This document shows, piece by piece, positions 34,009 to 42,788 of a stretch of 64,000 nt of DNA. The notes beneath the pieces were generated by a model. It was not told the origin of the DNA, did not search any database, and saw nothing but the letters and a program-made list of their open reading frames with translations. Source of the stretch: an uncultured Schlesneria sp. GTDB taxonomy: Bacteria > Planctomycetota > Planctomycetia > Planctomycetales > Planctomycetaceae. Position 1 is the first letter of the stretch. The number at the start of each line of letters is the position of its first letter. The position numbers and the translations under genes were made by a program. The stretch covers positions 62,001 through 126,000 of the forward strand of contig CAIQIR010000059.1 in NCBI GenBank assembly GCA_903871875.1, written 5' to 3'.

Positions 34009-36393
34009 TTGAACTTCTCCTCTGCTTTTCGACGCCGCGGACTGCTGTTGGGAATCTTGATCCTGGCCGTGGGTTTGCCGTTCGTGGTCGTTCCGCAGAT
34101 GGCGGCGGCTCCTCAAGCGGCGGCGGACACGACCGGAGACGCTGCGCCACTCGACGAGACCTTTCGCAAAGTCGTCGCTCCGTTCACCGAGAAATATTGC
34201 GTCGAATGCCATACCGGTTCGACGCCCGAAGCCGGGATTTCGTTTGCCCGCTATGTTGATGAAAAGGCGATGCTCAAGGATCGGCGAACCTGGCAACGGG
34301 TGTTCGACCTGGTCTCGCAGGGCAGCATGCCTCCCGCGGACAGTCGCCAGCCGACTGCCGACGAAAAAACAAAACTTCTCGAATATCTCGATCAACAACT
34401 GCATCACATCGACTGTTCGAAGGTCGCGGATCCGGGTCGAGTGACGATTCGGCGGCTAAACCGATCCGAATACAACAACACCGTTCGTGATCTGCTGGCA
34501 GTCACTTTTCGGCCTGCGGAAGATTTTCCGTCCGACGATGTGGGGTATGGATTCGACAACAATGGAGATGTGCTGTCGGTGTCGCCGCTCTTGATGGAGA
34601 AGTATCTCTCCGCCGCGGAACAGATCACGCGCGAGGCCCTGTTGAATGTCGATCCGGCCAATCCGCCGGTACTGGAATTCGGTCGGGATCGTCTGCATCG
34701 GACCGGTGTCGCCTACTATCACGGCGACGATGGAATCATGCTCGTCTCCAACGGCGAGTTTTATGCTCAGTGTGCGATTCCGAAATCGGGTCGGTACGTG
34801 CTGAAGGTCTGGGCTGCGGAAACGCCGGCGGGTGATGAACACGCGAAGATGGAATTTCGGATCGACAACAAAGCCGTGGTGCAATACGAGGTCGCACACA
34901 ACGAATCGCAGTACGGCTCCTACGAGTTTCCGATGCATCTGGATCGAGGGCCGCACAAATTCTCCATCGCGTTTCTGAATGATTTTTTCAATGAAGTCAC
35001 CGACGACAGAAGTCGTCGTGACCGCAATCTGCTGGTTCGCAACGTCGAGATCGTCGGTCCGACCGCAGTGGATGCGGCCGAGTATCCCGCGTTTCAACGA
35101 ACGTTTTTGACGGCCGTTCCCGGCGCTGGAAAATCGGTCGTGGATGCGGCTCAGGAAAATCTCCGTCCGTTTTTGAAACGGGCCTTTCGGCGGCCGGTTA
35201 CCGAAGCGGAAGTCGCTCGATTTGTCGCGTTGGCGGAAGCCATCGCCGCCAGCGGAGCTTCGTTTACCACGGCCATGCAAGTGGCCGTGACGGGGGTGCT
35301 GGTTTCGCCCCAGTTCTTGTTTCGGATCGAAACCGATCAACGACCCGATGATCCGCAAGATCGGCATGTGCTGAACGACTATGAATTGGCCGTTCGATTG
35401 TCGTACTTTCTCTGGAGCAGCCTGCCTGATGCCGAATTGATGAGTCATGCGGATCAGGAGGATTTGCACCGCGATGAGGTGATCGATGGCCAGGTTCGTC
35501 GGATGCTGGCCGATCCCAGATCACAGGCCCTGGTCGATAATTTCGCGGAACAGTGGCTACAACTGCGAATTTTGAACGAAGTGACGCCCGATCCCAGGAA
35601 GTTCCCCGAATTCAACTCGTCGTTGCGCGAGGACATGAAGGCGGAAACCAGCCGGTTTTTTGAATACGTGATGCGAGAAGATCGTTCGATTTTGGATTTT
35701 CTCGATGGCCCGTATACGTTTGTGAACGATCGGTTGGCCAAACATTATGGACTGAGCGACGTCACGGGCACCGAGTTCCGACGGGTCAGTCTGGCAGGCA
35801 CACAGCGTGCCGGCTTATTGACGCAGGCCAGTATTTTGACGCTGACCTCGAATCCCGACCGCACATCGCCCGTGAAACGGGGCAAATGGGTGATGGAGGT
35901 GCTGCTCAACCAACCGCCACCCCCTCCTCCGCCAAATGTGCCAGATTTAAAGGAAACTGCGGTGGCCCAGCCGGATTTGACGCTGCGGCAGCAGTTGGAA
36001 CTGCACCGGCAGAACGCGTCGTGTGCGTCGTGTCACCGGGTGATGGACCAATTAGGGTTTGGGATCGAGAATTTCGATCCGATCGGCCGTTGGCGGGAAA
36101 AAGACGGAAATCAGCCGATTGACACTCGCGGAGAACTGCCCGGCGGAGCCTCTTTTGCGGATCCGATCGAGCTGACGCGGGTGTTACGACGCAAACAGAC
36201 CGATTTTGGCGAATGTCTGGCGGAAAAAATGCTGACTTATGCATTAGGGCGCGGTCTGGAGTTTTATGATGGCTGCGCGACCGCTAGAATTGTGGGATCT
36301 CTTAAGGAACACGACTTTAAATTCTCTGTGCTGGTCACTGAGATCGCAAAGTGTGAACCGTTCCGCATGCGGCGGGGCGAGGAATCCAAGTGA
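34009..36393 (+). CDS. Planctomycete cytochrome-c/DUF1587-DUF1592-DUF1588-DUF1585 exported protein
   Basis: 794 residues. The start is TTG at 34009: an in-frame TGA lies at 34003-34005, and the signal peptide (RRRGLLLGILILAVGLPFVVVP) begins at once after it. A haem-c site, C64-V-E-C67-H68, is in EKYCVECHTG. DUF1587 follows (RVTIRRLNRSEYNNTVRDLL, ~146-210). Then comes a carbohydrate-binding-like insert, DUF1595/1592 (LRPFLKRAFRRPVTEAEVARF..., YELAVRLSYFLWSSLPD), DUF1588 (TSPVKRGKWVMEVLL) and DUF1585 (ASCASCHRVMDQLGFGIENFDPIGRWRE). This domain order is complete. These proteins are exported and probably redox-active, but their reaction is unknown. A DUF1552 partner follows 1.3 kb downstream. Confidence 0.88.
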   Translation: MNFSSAFRRRGLLLGILILAVGLPFVVVPQMAAAPQAAADTTGDAAPLDETFRKVVAPFTEKYCVECHTGSTPEAGISFARYVDEKAMLKDRRTWQRVFDLVSQGSMPPADSRQPTADEKTKLLEYLDQQLHHIDCSKVADPGRVTIRRLNRSEYNNTVRDLLAVTFRPAEDFPSDDVGYGFDNNGDVLSVSPLLMEKYLSAAEQITREALLNVDPANPPVLEFGRDRLHRTGVAYYHGDDGIMLVSNGEFYAQCAIPKSGRYVLKVWAAETPAGDEHAKMEFRIDNKAVVQYEVAHNESQYGSYEFPMHLDRGPHKFSIAFLNDFFNEVTDDRSRRDRNLLVRNVEIVGPTAVDAAEYPAFQRTFLTAVPGAGKSVVDAAQENLRPFLKRAFRRPVTEAEVARFVALAEAIAASGASFTTAMQVAVTGVLVSPQFLFRIETDQRPDDPQDRHVLNDYELAVRLSYFLWSSLPDAELMSHADQEDLHRDEVIDGQVRRMLADPRSQALVDNFAEQWLQLRILNEVTPDPRKFPEFNSSLREDMKAETSRFFEYVMREDRSILDFLDGPYTFVNDRLAKHYGLSDVTGTEFRRVSLAGTQRAGLLTQASILTLTSNPDRTSPVKRGKWVMEVLLNQPPPPPPPNVPDLKETAVAQPDLTLRQQLELHRQNASCASCHRVMDQLGFGIENFDPIGRWREKDGNQPIDTRGELPGGASFADPIELTRVLRRKQTDFGECLAEKMLTYALGRGLEFYDGCATARIVGSLKEHDFKFSVLVTEIAKCEPFRMRRGEESK

Positions 36394-36536
36394 CCCGTGT
36401 TTTGCGTTGACGCCTGACACATGCTAGCCGCTGGTCCGTCAAGACCACGGGTTCGAGGACTATTCCACAAGTCGGGCCGATTGATTCGGCCTCGCGAACG
36501 AGCAGCGGTATTGCTGCGCAAAACCAAGGATTTCGA

Positions 36537-37463
36537 GTGACAGACAAACCAGACAACATGAACGAAGAAGAGCACGTCATTCCCGTCAATGCGTCGGTGC
36601 AGCTTCAGCCCCTGCACGACGACAGCGACAGTGATTTCGACGAGGAAGAGGAAGGCCTGGGTTCCGGCGAACTGGAAGCGGTCGAAGGCGAGTTGACGCC
36701 GAACGATATTTTCGGTCTCGACCCCCTGGACGTTTTGACGCTGGAAGAAGTGGCGGAATACCTGAAAGTGTCGCCCGCCGCCGCGCGTCGCGTCATCAAG
36801 GAACAGAACCTGCCAGGTCGGAACATCGGTGGTGAATGGCGCTTCCTGCGCGATGCCGTGGCCAATTGGCTGCGAGGACAGGAAGCACCGGCTCAACAGC
36901 AGCAAAAGGCTCGGGAAGATTACGCCAAGCCCAAGCCGGCTCCGGCCCGGGAAGAAGAAGGTGAACGATTCACCCGTCCGCCACAACGTCCCTATCAGTC
37001 CGAGCAATCGGGTGGTGGTGGTGAATATCGACCCCGTCAGCAATATGGCAACCAGGGTGGCGGCCAATACGGCAATCGCGGTGGCCAATACGGCAACCAA
37101 TATGGGGGCGGTCAGGGTCAGTACGGCGGCGGTGGTGGAGGTGGCCAATATGGCGGGGGTGGGGGAGGCCAATACGGCGGTGGGAGTGGTGGTGGTGGCT
37201 ACGGCGGCGGTGCCGGCGGCAGCTACGACCGTCCTCCACGACGTCCGTTCCGCGCGGCCGAAGGTGGTGCCGCAGGGGGACAGGCCGAGGGCAGCGGTGA
37301 CAGTGCCCAGGGCGGCGCTCGATTTGGCGGCGGCGGCAGTTATGGTGGACAGCGCTTTGCCGGTGGACCCAAACGCAAGAACAAACGCCAGGTCTTCGAC
37401 GGCGAACGGGGCCGACGTCTCGATCGTCGCAAGGAAGGTGAAGGTTCCGATACTCCAGAGTGA
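36537..37463 (+). CDS. HTH (excisionase-like) protein with Gly/Tyr/Gln-rich low-complexity tail
   Basis: 308 residues from GTG at 36537 with AAGGA eight bases upstream; an ATG at 36558 is an alternative. Residues 28-58 are strongly acidic. Residues 66-113 form a MerR/excisionase-type helix-turn-helix (LTLEEVAEYLKVSPAAARRVIKEQ, then IGGEWRFLRDAVANWL). From about 160 to 275 the chain is almost only Gly, Tyr, Gln, Arg and Asn in GGQYGG/GNQYGG repeats. It ends in a basic segment with KRKNKRQ and RGRRLDRRKE. This is the make-up of nucleic-acid-binding proteins with condensate-forming tails. It lies between the DUF1592 and DUF1552 genes, all on the same strand with modest gaps, but its link to them is unproven. 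Confidence 0.75.
   Translation: MTDKPDNMNEEEHVIPVNASVQLQPLHDDSDSDFDEEEEGLGSGELEAVEGELTPNDIFGLDPLDVLTLEEVAEYLKVSPAAARRVIKEQNLPGRNIGGEWRFLRDAVANWLRGQEAPAQQQQKAREDYAKPKPAPAREEEGERFTRPPQRPYQSEQSGGGGEYRPRQQYGNQGGGQYGNRGGQYGNQYGGGQGQYGGGGGGGQYGGGGGGQYGGGSGGGGYGGGAGGSYDRPPRRPFRAAEGGAAGGQAEGSGDSAQGGARFGGGGSYGGQRFAGGPKRKNKRQVFDGERGRRLDRRKEGEGSDTPE
37011..37230. repeat. Gly/Tyr/Gln-coding simple-sequence repeat
   Basis: Degenerate GGTGGCCAATACGGC-type units inside the HTH gene, coding GGQYG repeats. The G-rich strand is the coding strand. Such runs are prone to length change between strains. Confidence 0.75.
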
Positions 37464-37671
37464 GTCTTGTCGATAAGACGCTAAGATGTGCGTCGGGCTC
37501 ATGACCAATGGTCGTGGGCTCGACGGTTTGATGAAACGGTTTGACGAATCAGTGCTCGTGTCTCTGCCAGCGTGGAGTCAACGGGCGGAAGATGAGGATG
37601 GCGATCCAGGCAGGCGACGAGTAACCCATCGTGCGATTCGCACGACACCAGTTGTGATGTAAAGGTTTTCC

Positions 37672-39021
37672 GTGAGCGATCAACCTAAGCTTCCTCGACG
37701 TGTGTTTCTCAAAGGTGCTGGTGCGACCCTTGGTCTGCCGCTCTTAAATGCCATGCTCCCCTCCAATGGCTGGGCCGCCCCTGCGACGGGCGCGCCGAAC
37801 CGCATGGCCTTCGTGTTCGTCCCGAATGGAGTCATCGTTCCGGATTGGACGCCGACCAGTGACGGGGCCGATTGGCAATTGTCGCCGACGCTTCAGCCGC
37901 TGGCCAACGTTAAAGATCGACTCTGCGTGATGAGCGGTCTGGCCCAAGACAACGCTCATGCCAAGGGAGACGGTGCCGGCGATCATGCACGGTCGGCCGC
38001 CGCCTTTTTGACCGGCGCTCATCCGGTAAAAACGGGTGGCGTGGACATCCGGGCGGGTGTTTCCGTTGATCAAGTCGCCGCCGAAAAAATCGGCTCGATG
38101 ACGAAGTTGCCGTCGCTGGAACTGGGGACCGAAAGCGGTCGCAACGCCGGTCAATGCGATTCCGGTTACAGCTGTGCCTACTCCAACAATATCTCGTGGA
38201 AAACGCCTTCGACGCCAAACTCGAAAGAGGTGAATCCCAAACTGGTCTTCGAGCGTCTGTTTGGTGCCGCCGCCGATCGCGATTCCATGAGAAGTCGGGC
38301 GCAGCGCGATTTCTTTCGCAAAAGCATTCTCGATGCGGTCAGCGACGATGCGACAAAGTTGTCTCGTCAACTCGGTCAGACCGACCGGCGTAAGCTGGAC
38401 GAATACTTGACGAGTGTGCGTGAGATCGAACAGCGCATTGCCCGCTCAGCTGTGGAAACCACGCAGCAAAAAACACCCGAGATGGAACTGCCGCCGCGAA
38501 TTCCGCGTGAACTGGATGAACATCTGCGACTGATGTTCGATCTGTTGGCGATCGCGTTTGAAACCGACACGACCCGAGTGGCCACCTTCATGCTGGCCAA
38601 CGAAGGCAGCAACCGCAGCTATCCGAATATCGGTGTGATGGACGGGCATCACCACTTGTCGCATCACCAGAACAAGGCAGACTGGATTGATTCGCTCAAG
38701 AAGATCGACCAATACCTGATCAGTCATTTTGCGAGGTTTCTCGAGAAATTGCGGAACACGCCGGAAGGTGACGGAACTGTGCTCGATCATTCCATGATCG
38801 TTTATGGGTCGGCCATTTCTGATGGAAATGCTCATAACCACAATCAACTGCCGATTCTGCTGGCGGGGGGCGGTTCGGGAATGATCGCGACGAACCGACA
38901 TGTGGTTTATCCCAAGGATACGCCGCTGAACAATCTGTTCTTGTCGATGCTCGACCGGATGGGTGTGCAAGTCGACCAGCTTGGTGACAGTACAGGTCGA
39001 TTGACTCGTCTGGATTCGTGA
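37672..39021 (+). CDS. DUF1552 protein, Tat-exported
   Basis: 449 residues from GTG at 37672 with AAGG upstream. Twin-arginine signal PRRVFLKGAGATLGLPLLNAML (residues 8-29). Full DUF1552 domain: MAFVFVPNGVIVPDWTP, then GDHARSAAAFLTGAHP, SLELGTE, CAYSNNISW, EYLTSVREIEQRI, DLLAIAFETDTTRVATFML and HNHNQLPILLAGGG. This is the standard planctomycete partner of DUF1592 proteins; the two are normally adjacent. Here the HTH/YGG gene separates them. The fold resembles the DUF1501/alkaline phosphatase group, with no known substrate. A short perfect hairpin (TCGTGCG ATT CGCACGA, 37629-37645) lies just upstream. Confidence 0.88.
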   Translation: MSDQPKLPRRVFLKGAGATLGLPLLNAMLPSNGWAAPATGAPNRMAFVFVPNGVIVPDWTPTSDGADWQLSPTLQPLANVKDRLCVMSGLAQDNAHAKGDGAGDHARSAAAFLTGAHPVKTGGVDIRAGVSVDQVAAEKIGSMTKLPSLELGTESGRNAGQCDSGYSCAYSNNISWKTPSTPNSKEVNPKLVFERLFGAAADRDSMRSRAQRDFFRKSILDAVSDDATKLSRQLGQTDRRKLDEYLTSVREIEQRIARSAVETTQQKTPEMELPPRIPRELDEHLRLMFDLLAIAFETDTTRVATFMLANEGSNRSYPNIGVMDGHHHLSHHQNKADWIDSLKKIDQYLISHFARFLEKLRNTPEGDGTVLDHSMIVYGSAISDGNAHNHNQLPILLAGGGSGMIATNRHVVYPKDTPLNNLFLSMLDRMGVQVDQLGDSTGRLTRLDS

Positions 39022-39027
39022 GGCGTC

Positions 39028-39936
39028 ATGCACCATCATTTCGTTCCCACCTGTTACCATCGAACGCTCGGTCCTTACGAGCCGGTGCTGCGAATTCGAA
39101 GCGGCGACACCATTTCCACGACGACCGTGGATGCCGGCGGAGGTAACCACCGGGGCGTGGCCGTGACCCCACGGGGAAATCCGCAGACCGGGCCGTTCCA
39201 TGTGGAGGGAGCGGAACCTGGTGACACGCTGGTCGTCCAGCTCGATCAGATTCGTCCGAACCGCGGTTCCGGTTGGGCTCGGTCTGTAGTCGCGCCCAGC
39301 GTTGTCGATCCGACGTACGTCAAACAGTTGCCCGATCCGCCGCTGGCGGAATGGGCCATCGATCAAGCTGCTCAAACGGCGACGCTTGTCAGTCCCGTCT
39401 CCAGTTTAGGACGTCTGACGATCCCGCTGGAGCCGATGCTGGGATGTTTCGGAGTGGCTCCGTTTCGTCAGCAGGCGATCTCGACCGCGACATCTGGAGA
39501 GCATGGCGGCAACATGGACTATCGCGGTTTTGTCGCAGGCACCAAGGTCTATTTTCCCGTCTTTGAACCGGGGGCTCTGTTCTTTCTGGGTGACGGTCAC
39601 GCCGCGCAGGGAGATGGCGAAATCGTGGGCACCGGGATCGAAATCTCGATGGACGTCACGGTGACTCTAAGCGTTCTGAAAGGGAAAACGATTGTTTGGC
39701 CGCGGGGTGAAAATGCCGAATTCATTTTTACCGTCGGCAACGCGCGGCCGCTGGATCAATGCCTGCAACATGCGACGACGGAAATGCTGCGCTGGCTGGA
39801 ACAGGATTATGGTCTGGATTCCGTCGGAGCGAATTTATTGTTGAGCCAATGTGTGCGCTACGACTTGGGGAATATGTTCGACCCGGCTTACACCATGGTG
39901 TGCAAGCTTGCGAAACGATTTTTGCCCCACCGATAG
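39028..39936 (+). CDS. Acetamidase/formamidase-family protein
   Basis: 302 residues, starting 6 bases after the DUF1552 stop with the Shine-Dalgarno-like GTGAGGCG over that stop, so the two are likely co-translated. FmdA/AmdA features: VDAGGGNHRG, TGPFHVEGAEPGDTLVV, PLEPMLGCFGVAP, SGEHGGNMDYRGF, GDGHAAQGDGEIVGTGIE. These are the metal-binding and core segments of the family. The enzymes release ammonia from short amides. It is somewhat shorter than classic formamidases (~400). Its tight coupling to a DUF1552 gene is unusual and may hint at amide-bearing substrates, but that is speculation. Confidence 0.87.
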   Translation: MHHHFVPTCYHRTLGPYEPVLRIRSGDTISTTTVDAGGGNHRGVAVTPRGNPQTGPFHVEGAEPGDTLVVQLDQIRPNRGSGWARSVVAPSVVDPTYVKQLPDPPLAEWAIDQAAQTATLVSPVSSLGRLTIPLEPMLGCFGVAPFRQQAISTATSGEHGGNMDYRGFVAGTKVYFPVFEPGALFFLGDGHAAQGDGEIVGTGIEISMDVTVTLSVLKGKTIVWPRGENAEFIFTVGNARPLDQCLQHATTEMLRWLEQDYGLDSVGANLLLSQCVRYDLGNMFDPAYTMVCKLAKRFLPHR

Positions 39937-40145
39937 TCTTCATGGCGTCGGCGTTTTTGATCGTTGCAATGCTGTTTTGGTTCGATGTCGAATGTGAGTA
40001 ACCAATGAGGGGGTCGGGTGGCGACCTCATCTTTCGAATGATACGATCGCCCGCCCATGGCGGCGTCGGCCTCTTCTGGCCTACGAAGTCTGTTTGGCGG
40101 CGTTCGACGATGCAGACCTCAAGACCAGACTCAAATTTGTACCTC

Positions 40146-42785
40146 ATGCTTCGCCAGCCAATGATTTTCCGATTCCGATTGTTATGGGCCATGGCATTCC
40201 TGATGATCATCGTCACCAAATCAGTGAATGGTCAGACGGCGCTGCCAACGACAACTGCGGCAGAACCGTCGAGCACTCCGGCCGCCTCGGAATCCGATCT
40301 GCGGTTTTCCGTAATCTGGAACGCACGCACCGGAAGTTTTACCTACGTGTCCGAAAAGTGGGGCGAACTTCATCTCAGCCTCGAAAACTCGCGTGCAGTT
40401 CCTCGCGATCTTTTATGTGCGACCTCTTTTGATGAATCGCCTCAACTGCAATTCGGTCGGCGGATCTGGATGCCGGCTCGGTCGAAGCTGCGAATCACGC
40501 ATCCCATCCTGATTCCCAAATACAGCGGAACGAATGATGGTGCCGTCAAATTACATTCGTTGGTGATTGAAGGTTCGGCGAAAGAAGAAGTGCTGGTTCG
40601 AAATGAAACGGGCCAACTTGTTCATGATGGTGCGATGCTGGTGACAAGCTCACCACGAAACACGGGTATCGTGGTCGGCCCGGACGCGAACGACCACGTT
40701 TCGTCCGAGGTGTTGGATCTCGTCGTCGCCAATCGCGTCAATTTGGGTTTAAACAACAAAGTGACATTGTTGGCCGATCCGTTTCTGCCACCCGACGAGA
40801 CCAGCCTCAATTATCTCGACCATCTTGTGATTGCCGAGAATCGAATTGCCGACGATTTGGCCGCACTCTCGGCAATACGTCGCTGGCTGCATGCGGGCGG
40901 TCGTTTGTGGATTATGTTGGACCGAGTCGATCCTGTGATCATGGAACGGCTGTTTGGTGACGACTTTCGCGGATACGTCGTCGATCGAGTCGGATTGACG
41001 ACGGTGCAAATCGATCGATCTCCCACTCCCATGGAATCGGACATCCGGGTGGGTGAACCGATGGAATACGACGAACCGGTCGAAATGGCGCGTTTGGTGG
41101 CGCCGGACATGAATGTCTCGCACCTGGTGAATGGTTGGCCTGCAGCACTGAATAAGCGATATGGGGATGGCCGATTGCTGGTCACGACGCTCGGCCCGCG
41201 TGGCTGGATGAAGCCGCGTTCGGCAGAAAATCGTAAAAGCGACGATCCCTTAAAAATCTCGGAATTCGTTCCGCTGTACCCGATGTCGGCCATCGGTGCG
41301 GAAATCTTCAGTCGCCGCGAGCCTGACTTGCTGCCGCAACAAACGATCGAGCCGTTCGTTCGCGAGCGGATCGGCTACCGCATTCCGCCCTGGGGGCTGA
41401 TTGTTGGAACGCTGGGCTCCTTTCTGCTGGCGCTCATCGTTGTCGGCGTCTGGTTGCTTCGTATCGATCGCATCGAACATCTGGGGTGGATCGGATCAGC
41501 GTTGGCCGTCGGTGTTAGTCTGTTGTTGCTGACGATTGGACGCACGTATCGGCATAGTGTTCCCGGAACAATTGCCTGTACCGAGATCGCTCAAGCGTTG
41601 GCTGGTACGGACGATGTCCGAACACAAGGGGCGGTTGCCGTCTATCACCCTGAAGGCAGTGACGCTCTGATCCAGACAACCCAGGGAGGCCAGTTATGGC
41701 CCGACATGACCGGCCTGAAAGATTCCACTCGTCGGCTGGTCACTATCGATCTTGGCCAAAGTCACTGGGAGAATCTGGCACAATCGGCAGGACTGCGCGT
41801 GTCTCCGTTTACCAACTCGAAGACGATCGTGCGTCGAATCGAGGCTCACGCGACCTTGGACTCGAGTGGTCTGGTGGGAACGTACTCTGGCGAACTTCCC
41901 GCGGGAACCGACGCGATGCTGGCCACGGGAACCGGGCGGATGGGTGTCGACTTGCGTTCTGATGGGTCGTTCACAACGGGTGGTCAGCATGTCTTTCAAA
42001 GGGATCAATATCTCGGTGCCAGCTACTTGACCGATGAACAGGGCCGCCGCCGACGGATCCTGGAAAAGCTATTCAATAACACCCAGCGAAGAGATTTTCC
42101 CGAACGGACCCAGTTGATGTTCTGGTCTGATCGTTGGCAGGATGGTTTTCAATTCGGTGACGATTTGGAACGGCAAAGTGCGGCGCTGGTGGCCGTTCCG
42201 TTGACCCTTCATCGGCCATCGGACGGAACCGAGATCTTAATCCCCTCACCTCTGTTACCCTTTCGCAATCGAAACAATCCCGACGGAACGGCCCATTCGG
42301 CCATGTGGGATTCTTTACGAAAGGAATGGCAACAGCGCTCGGCACCCATTTCGACCTGGTTGAGTTTTCATGTCCCGCGAGAATTGATCCCCTTGTCCAT
42401 CACTAAAGCCCGTCTTGACTTCAGCGTGTCGGGGCCGGTGGGCCGGATCGAAATCATGGGGTTGAAGAACGGGGTGATCACTCGTCTGCAAACGGTCGTC
42501 GACCCCGTCGGCTCGTTTTCGCTGGAACTGGATGATGCCGAAGTTTTGTCCCTGTCCGACGAGGGAGTTCTGTCGCTGGGGCTGAGTGCAGGCGATCCCT
42601 CAAGCGATGAATCAAGTATTGGGAATGCAGCGAATTCGGATTCCACCGTTAAGGCGGATCCGGCCAACGCGACGGGATCGTCGAATGGTCAAACCAAGAC
42701 GGGCGTCAAGGCGAATTACTGGCAATTTGAATCGTTGTCTCTGCAGCTTTGGGCGAAAATTACTGCACCGACTGTGAAGGATTAA
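40146..42785 (+). CDS. Large membrane protein of a GldG-like ABC system
   Basis: 879 residues from ATG 40146, giving signal/anchor LRQPMIFRFRLLWAMAFLMIIVTKSVNG; starts at 40005, 40110 and 40161 are alternatives and no site is strong. Residues ~45-415 are outside the membrane and include a segment (LNYLDHLVIAENRIADDLAALSAIRRWLHAGGRLWIML) like the amidotransferase-fold domain of GldG/DUF4350 proteins. Helices are near 417-440 and 448-466. Another ~400-residue soluble part follows, ending in a Ser/Asn-rich linker and a final beta-like segment. The ATPase gene follows after 3 bases and the permease overlaps that. Inference: ectodomain partner of an ABC transporter for envelope or motility functions. 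Confidence 0.7.
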   Translation: MLRQPMIFRFRLLWAMAFLMIIVTKSVNGQTALPTTTAAEPSSTPAASESDLRFSVIWNARTGSFTYVSEKWGELHLSLENSRAVPRDLLCATSFDESPQLQFGRRIWMPARSKLRITHPILIPKYSGTNDGAVKLHSLVIEGSAKEEVLVRNETGQLVHDGAMLVTSSPRNTGIVVGPDANDHVSSEVLDLVVANRVNLGLNNKVTLLADPFLPPDETSLNYLDHLVIAENRIADDLAALSAIRRWLHAGGRLWIMLDRVDPVIMERLFGDDFRGYVVDRVGLTTVQIDRSPTPMESDIRVGEPMEYDEPVEMARLVAPDMNVSHLVNGWPAALNKRYGDGRLLVTTLGPRGWMKPRSAENRKSDDPLKISEFVPLYPMSAIGAEIFSRREPDLLPQQTIEPFVRERIGYRIPPWGLIVGTLGSFLLALIVVGVWLLRIDRIEHLGWIGSALAVGVSLLLLTIGRTYRHSVPGTIACTEIAQALAGTDDVRTQGAVAVYHPEGSDALIQTTQGGQLWPDMTGLKDSTRRLVTIDLGQSHWENLAQSAGLRVSPFTNSKTIVRRIEAHATLDSSGLVGTYSGELPAGTDAMLATGTGRMGVDLRSDGSFTTGGQHVFQRDQYLGASYLTDEQGRRRRILEKLFNNTQRRDFPERTQLMFWSDRWQDGFQFGDDLERQSAALVAVPLTLHRPSDGTEILIPSPLLPFRNRNNPDGTAHSAMWDSLRKEWQQRSAPISTWLSFHVPRELIPLSITKARLDFSVSGPVGRIEIMGLKNGVITRLQTVVDPVGSFSLELDDAEVLSLSDEGVLSLGLSAGDPSSDESSIGNAANSDSTVKADPANATGSSNGQTKTGVKANYWQFESLSLQLWAKITAPTVKD

Positions 42786-42788
42786 GGT

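Noticed and set aside
33475-34407. Minus-strand frame of 310 codons
   Set aside because: It runs antisense into the DUF1592 gene and has no domain; composition is not protein-like.
36264-37508. Long minus-strand frame opposite the HTH/YGG gene
   Set aside because: It is a Thr/Ala-rich shadow of the Gly-rich repeats and DUF1592 end on the plus strand.
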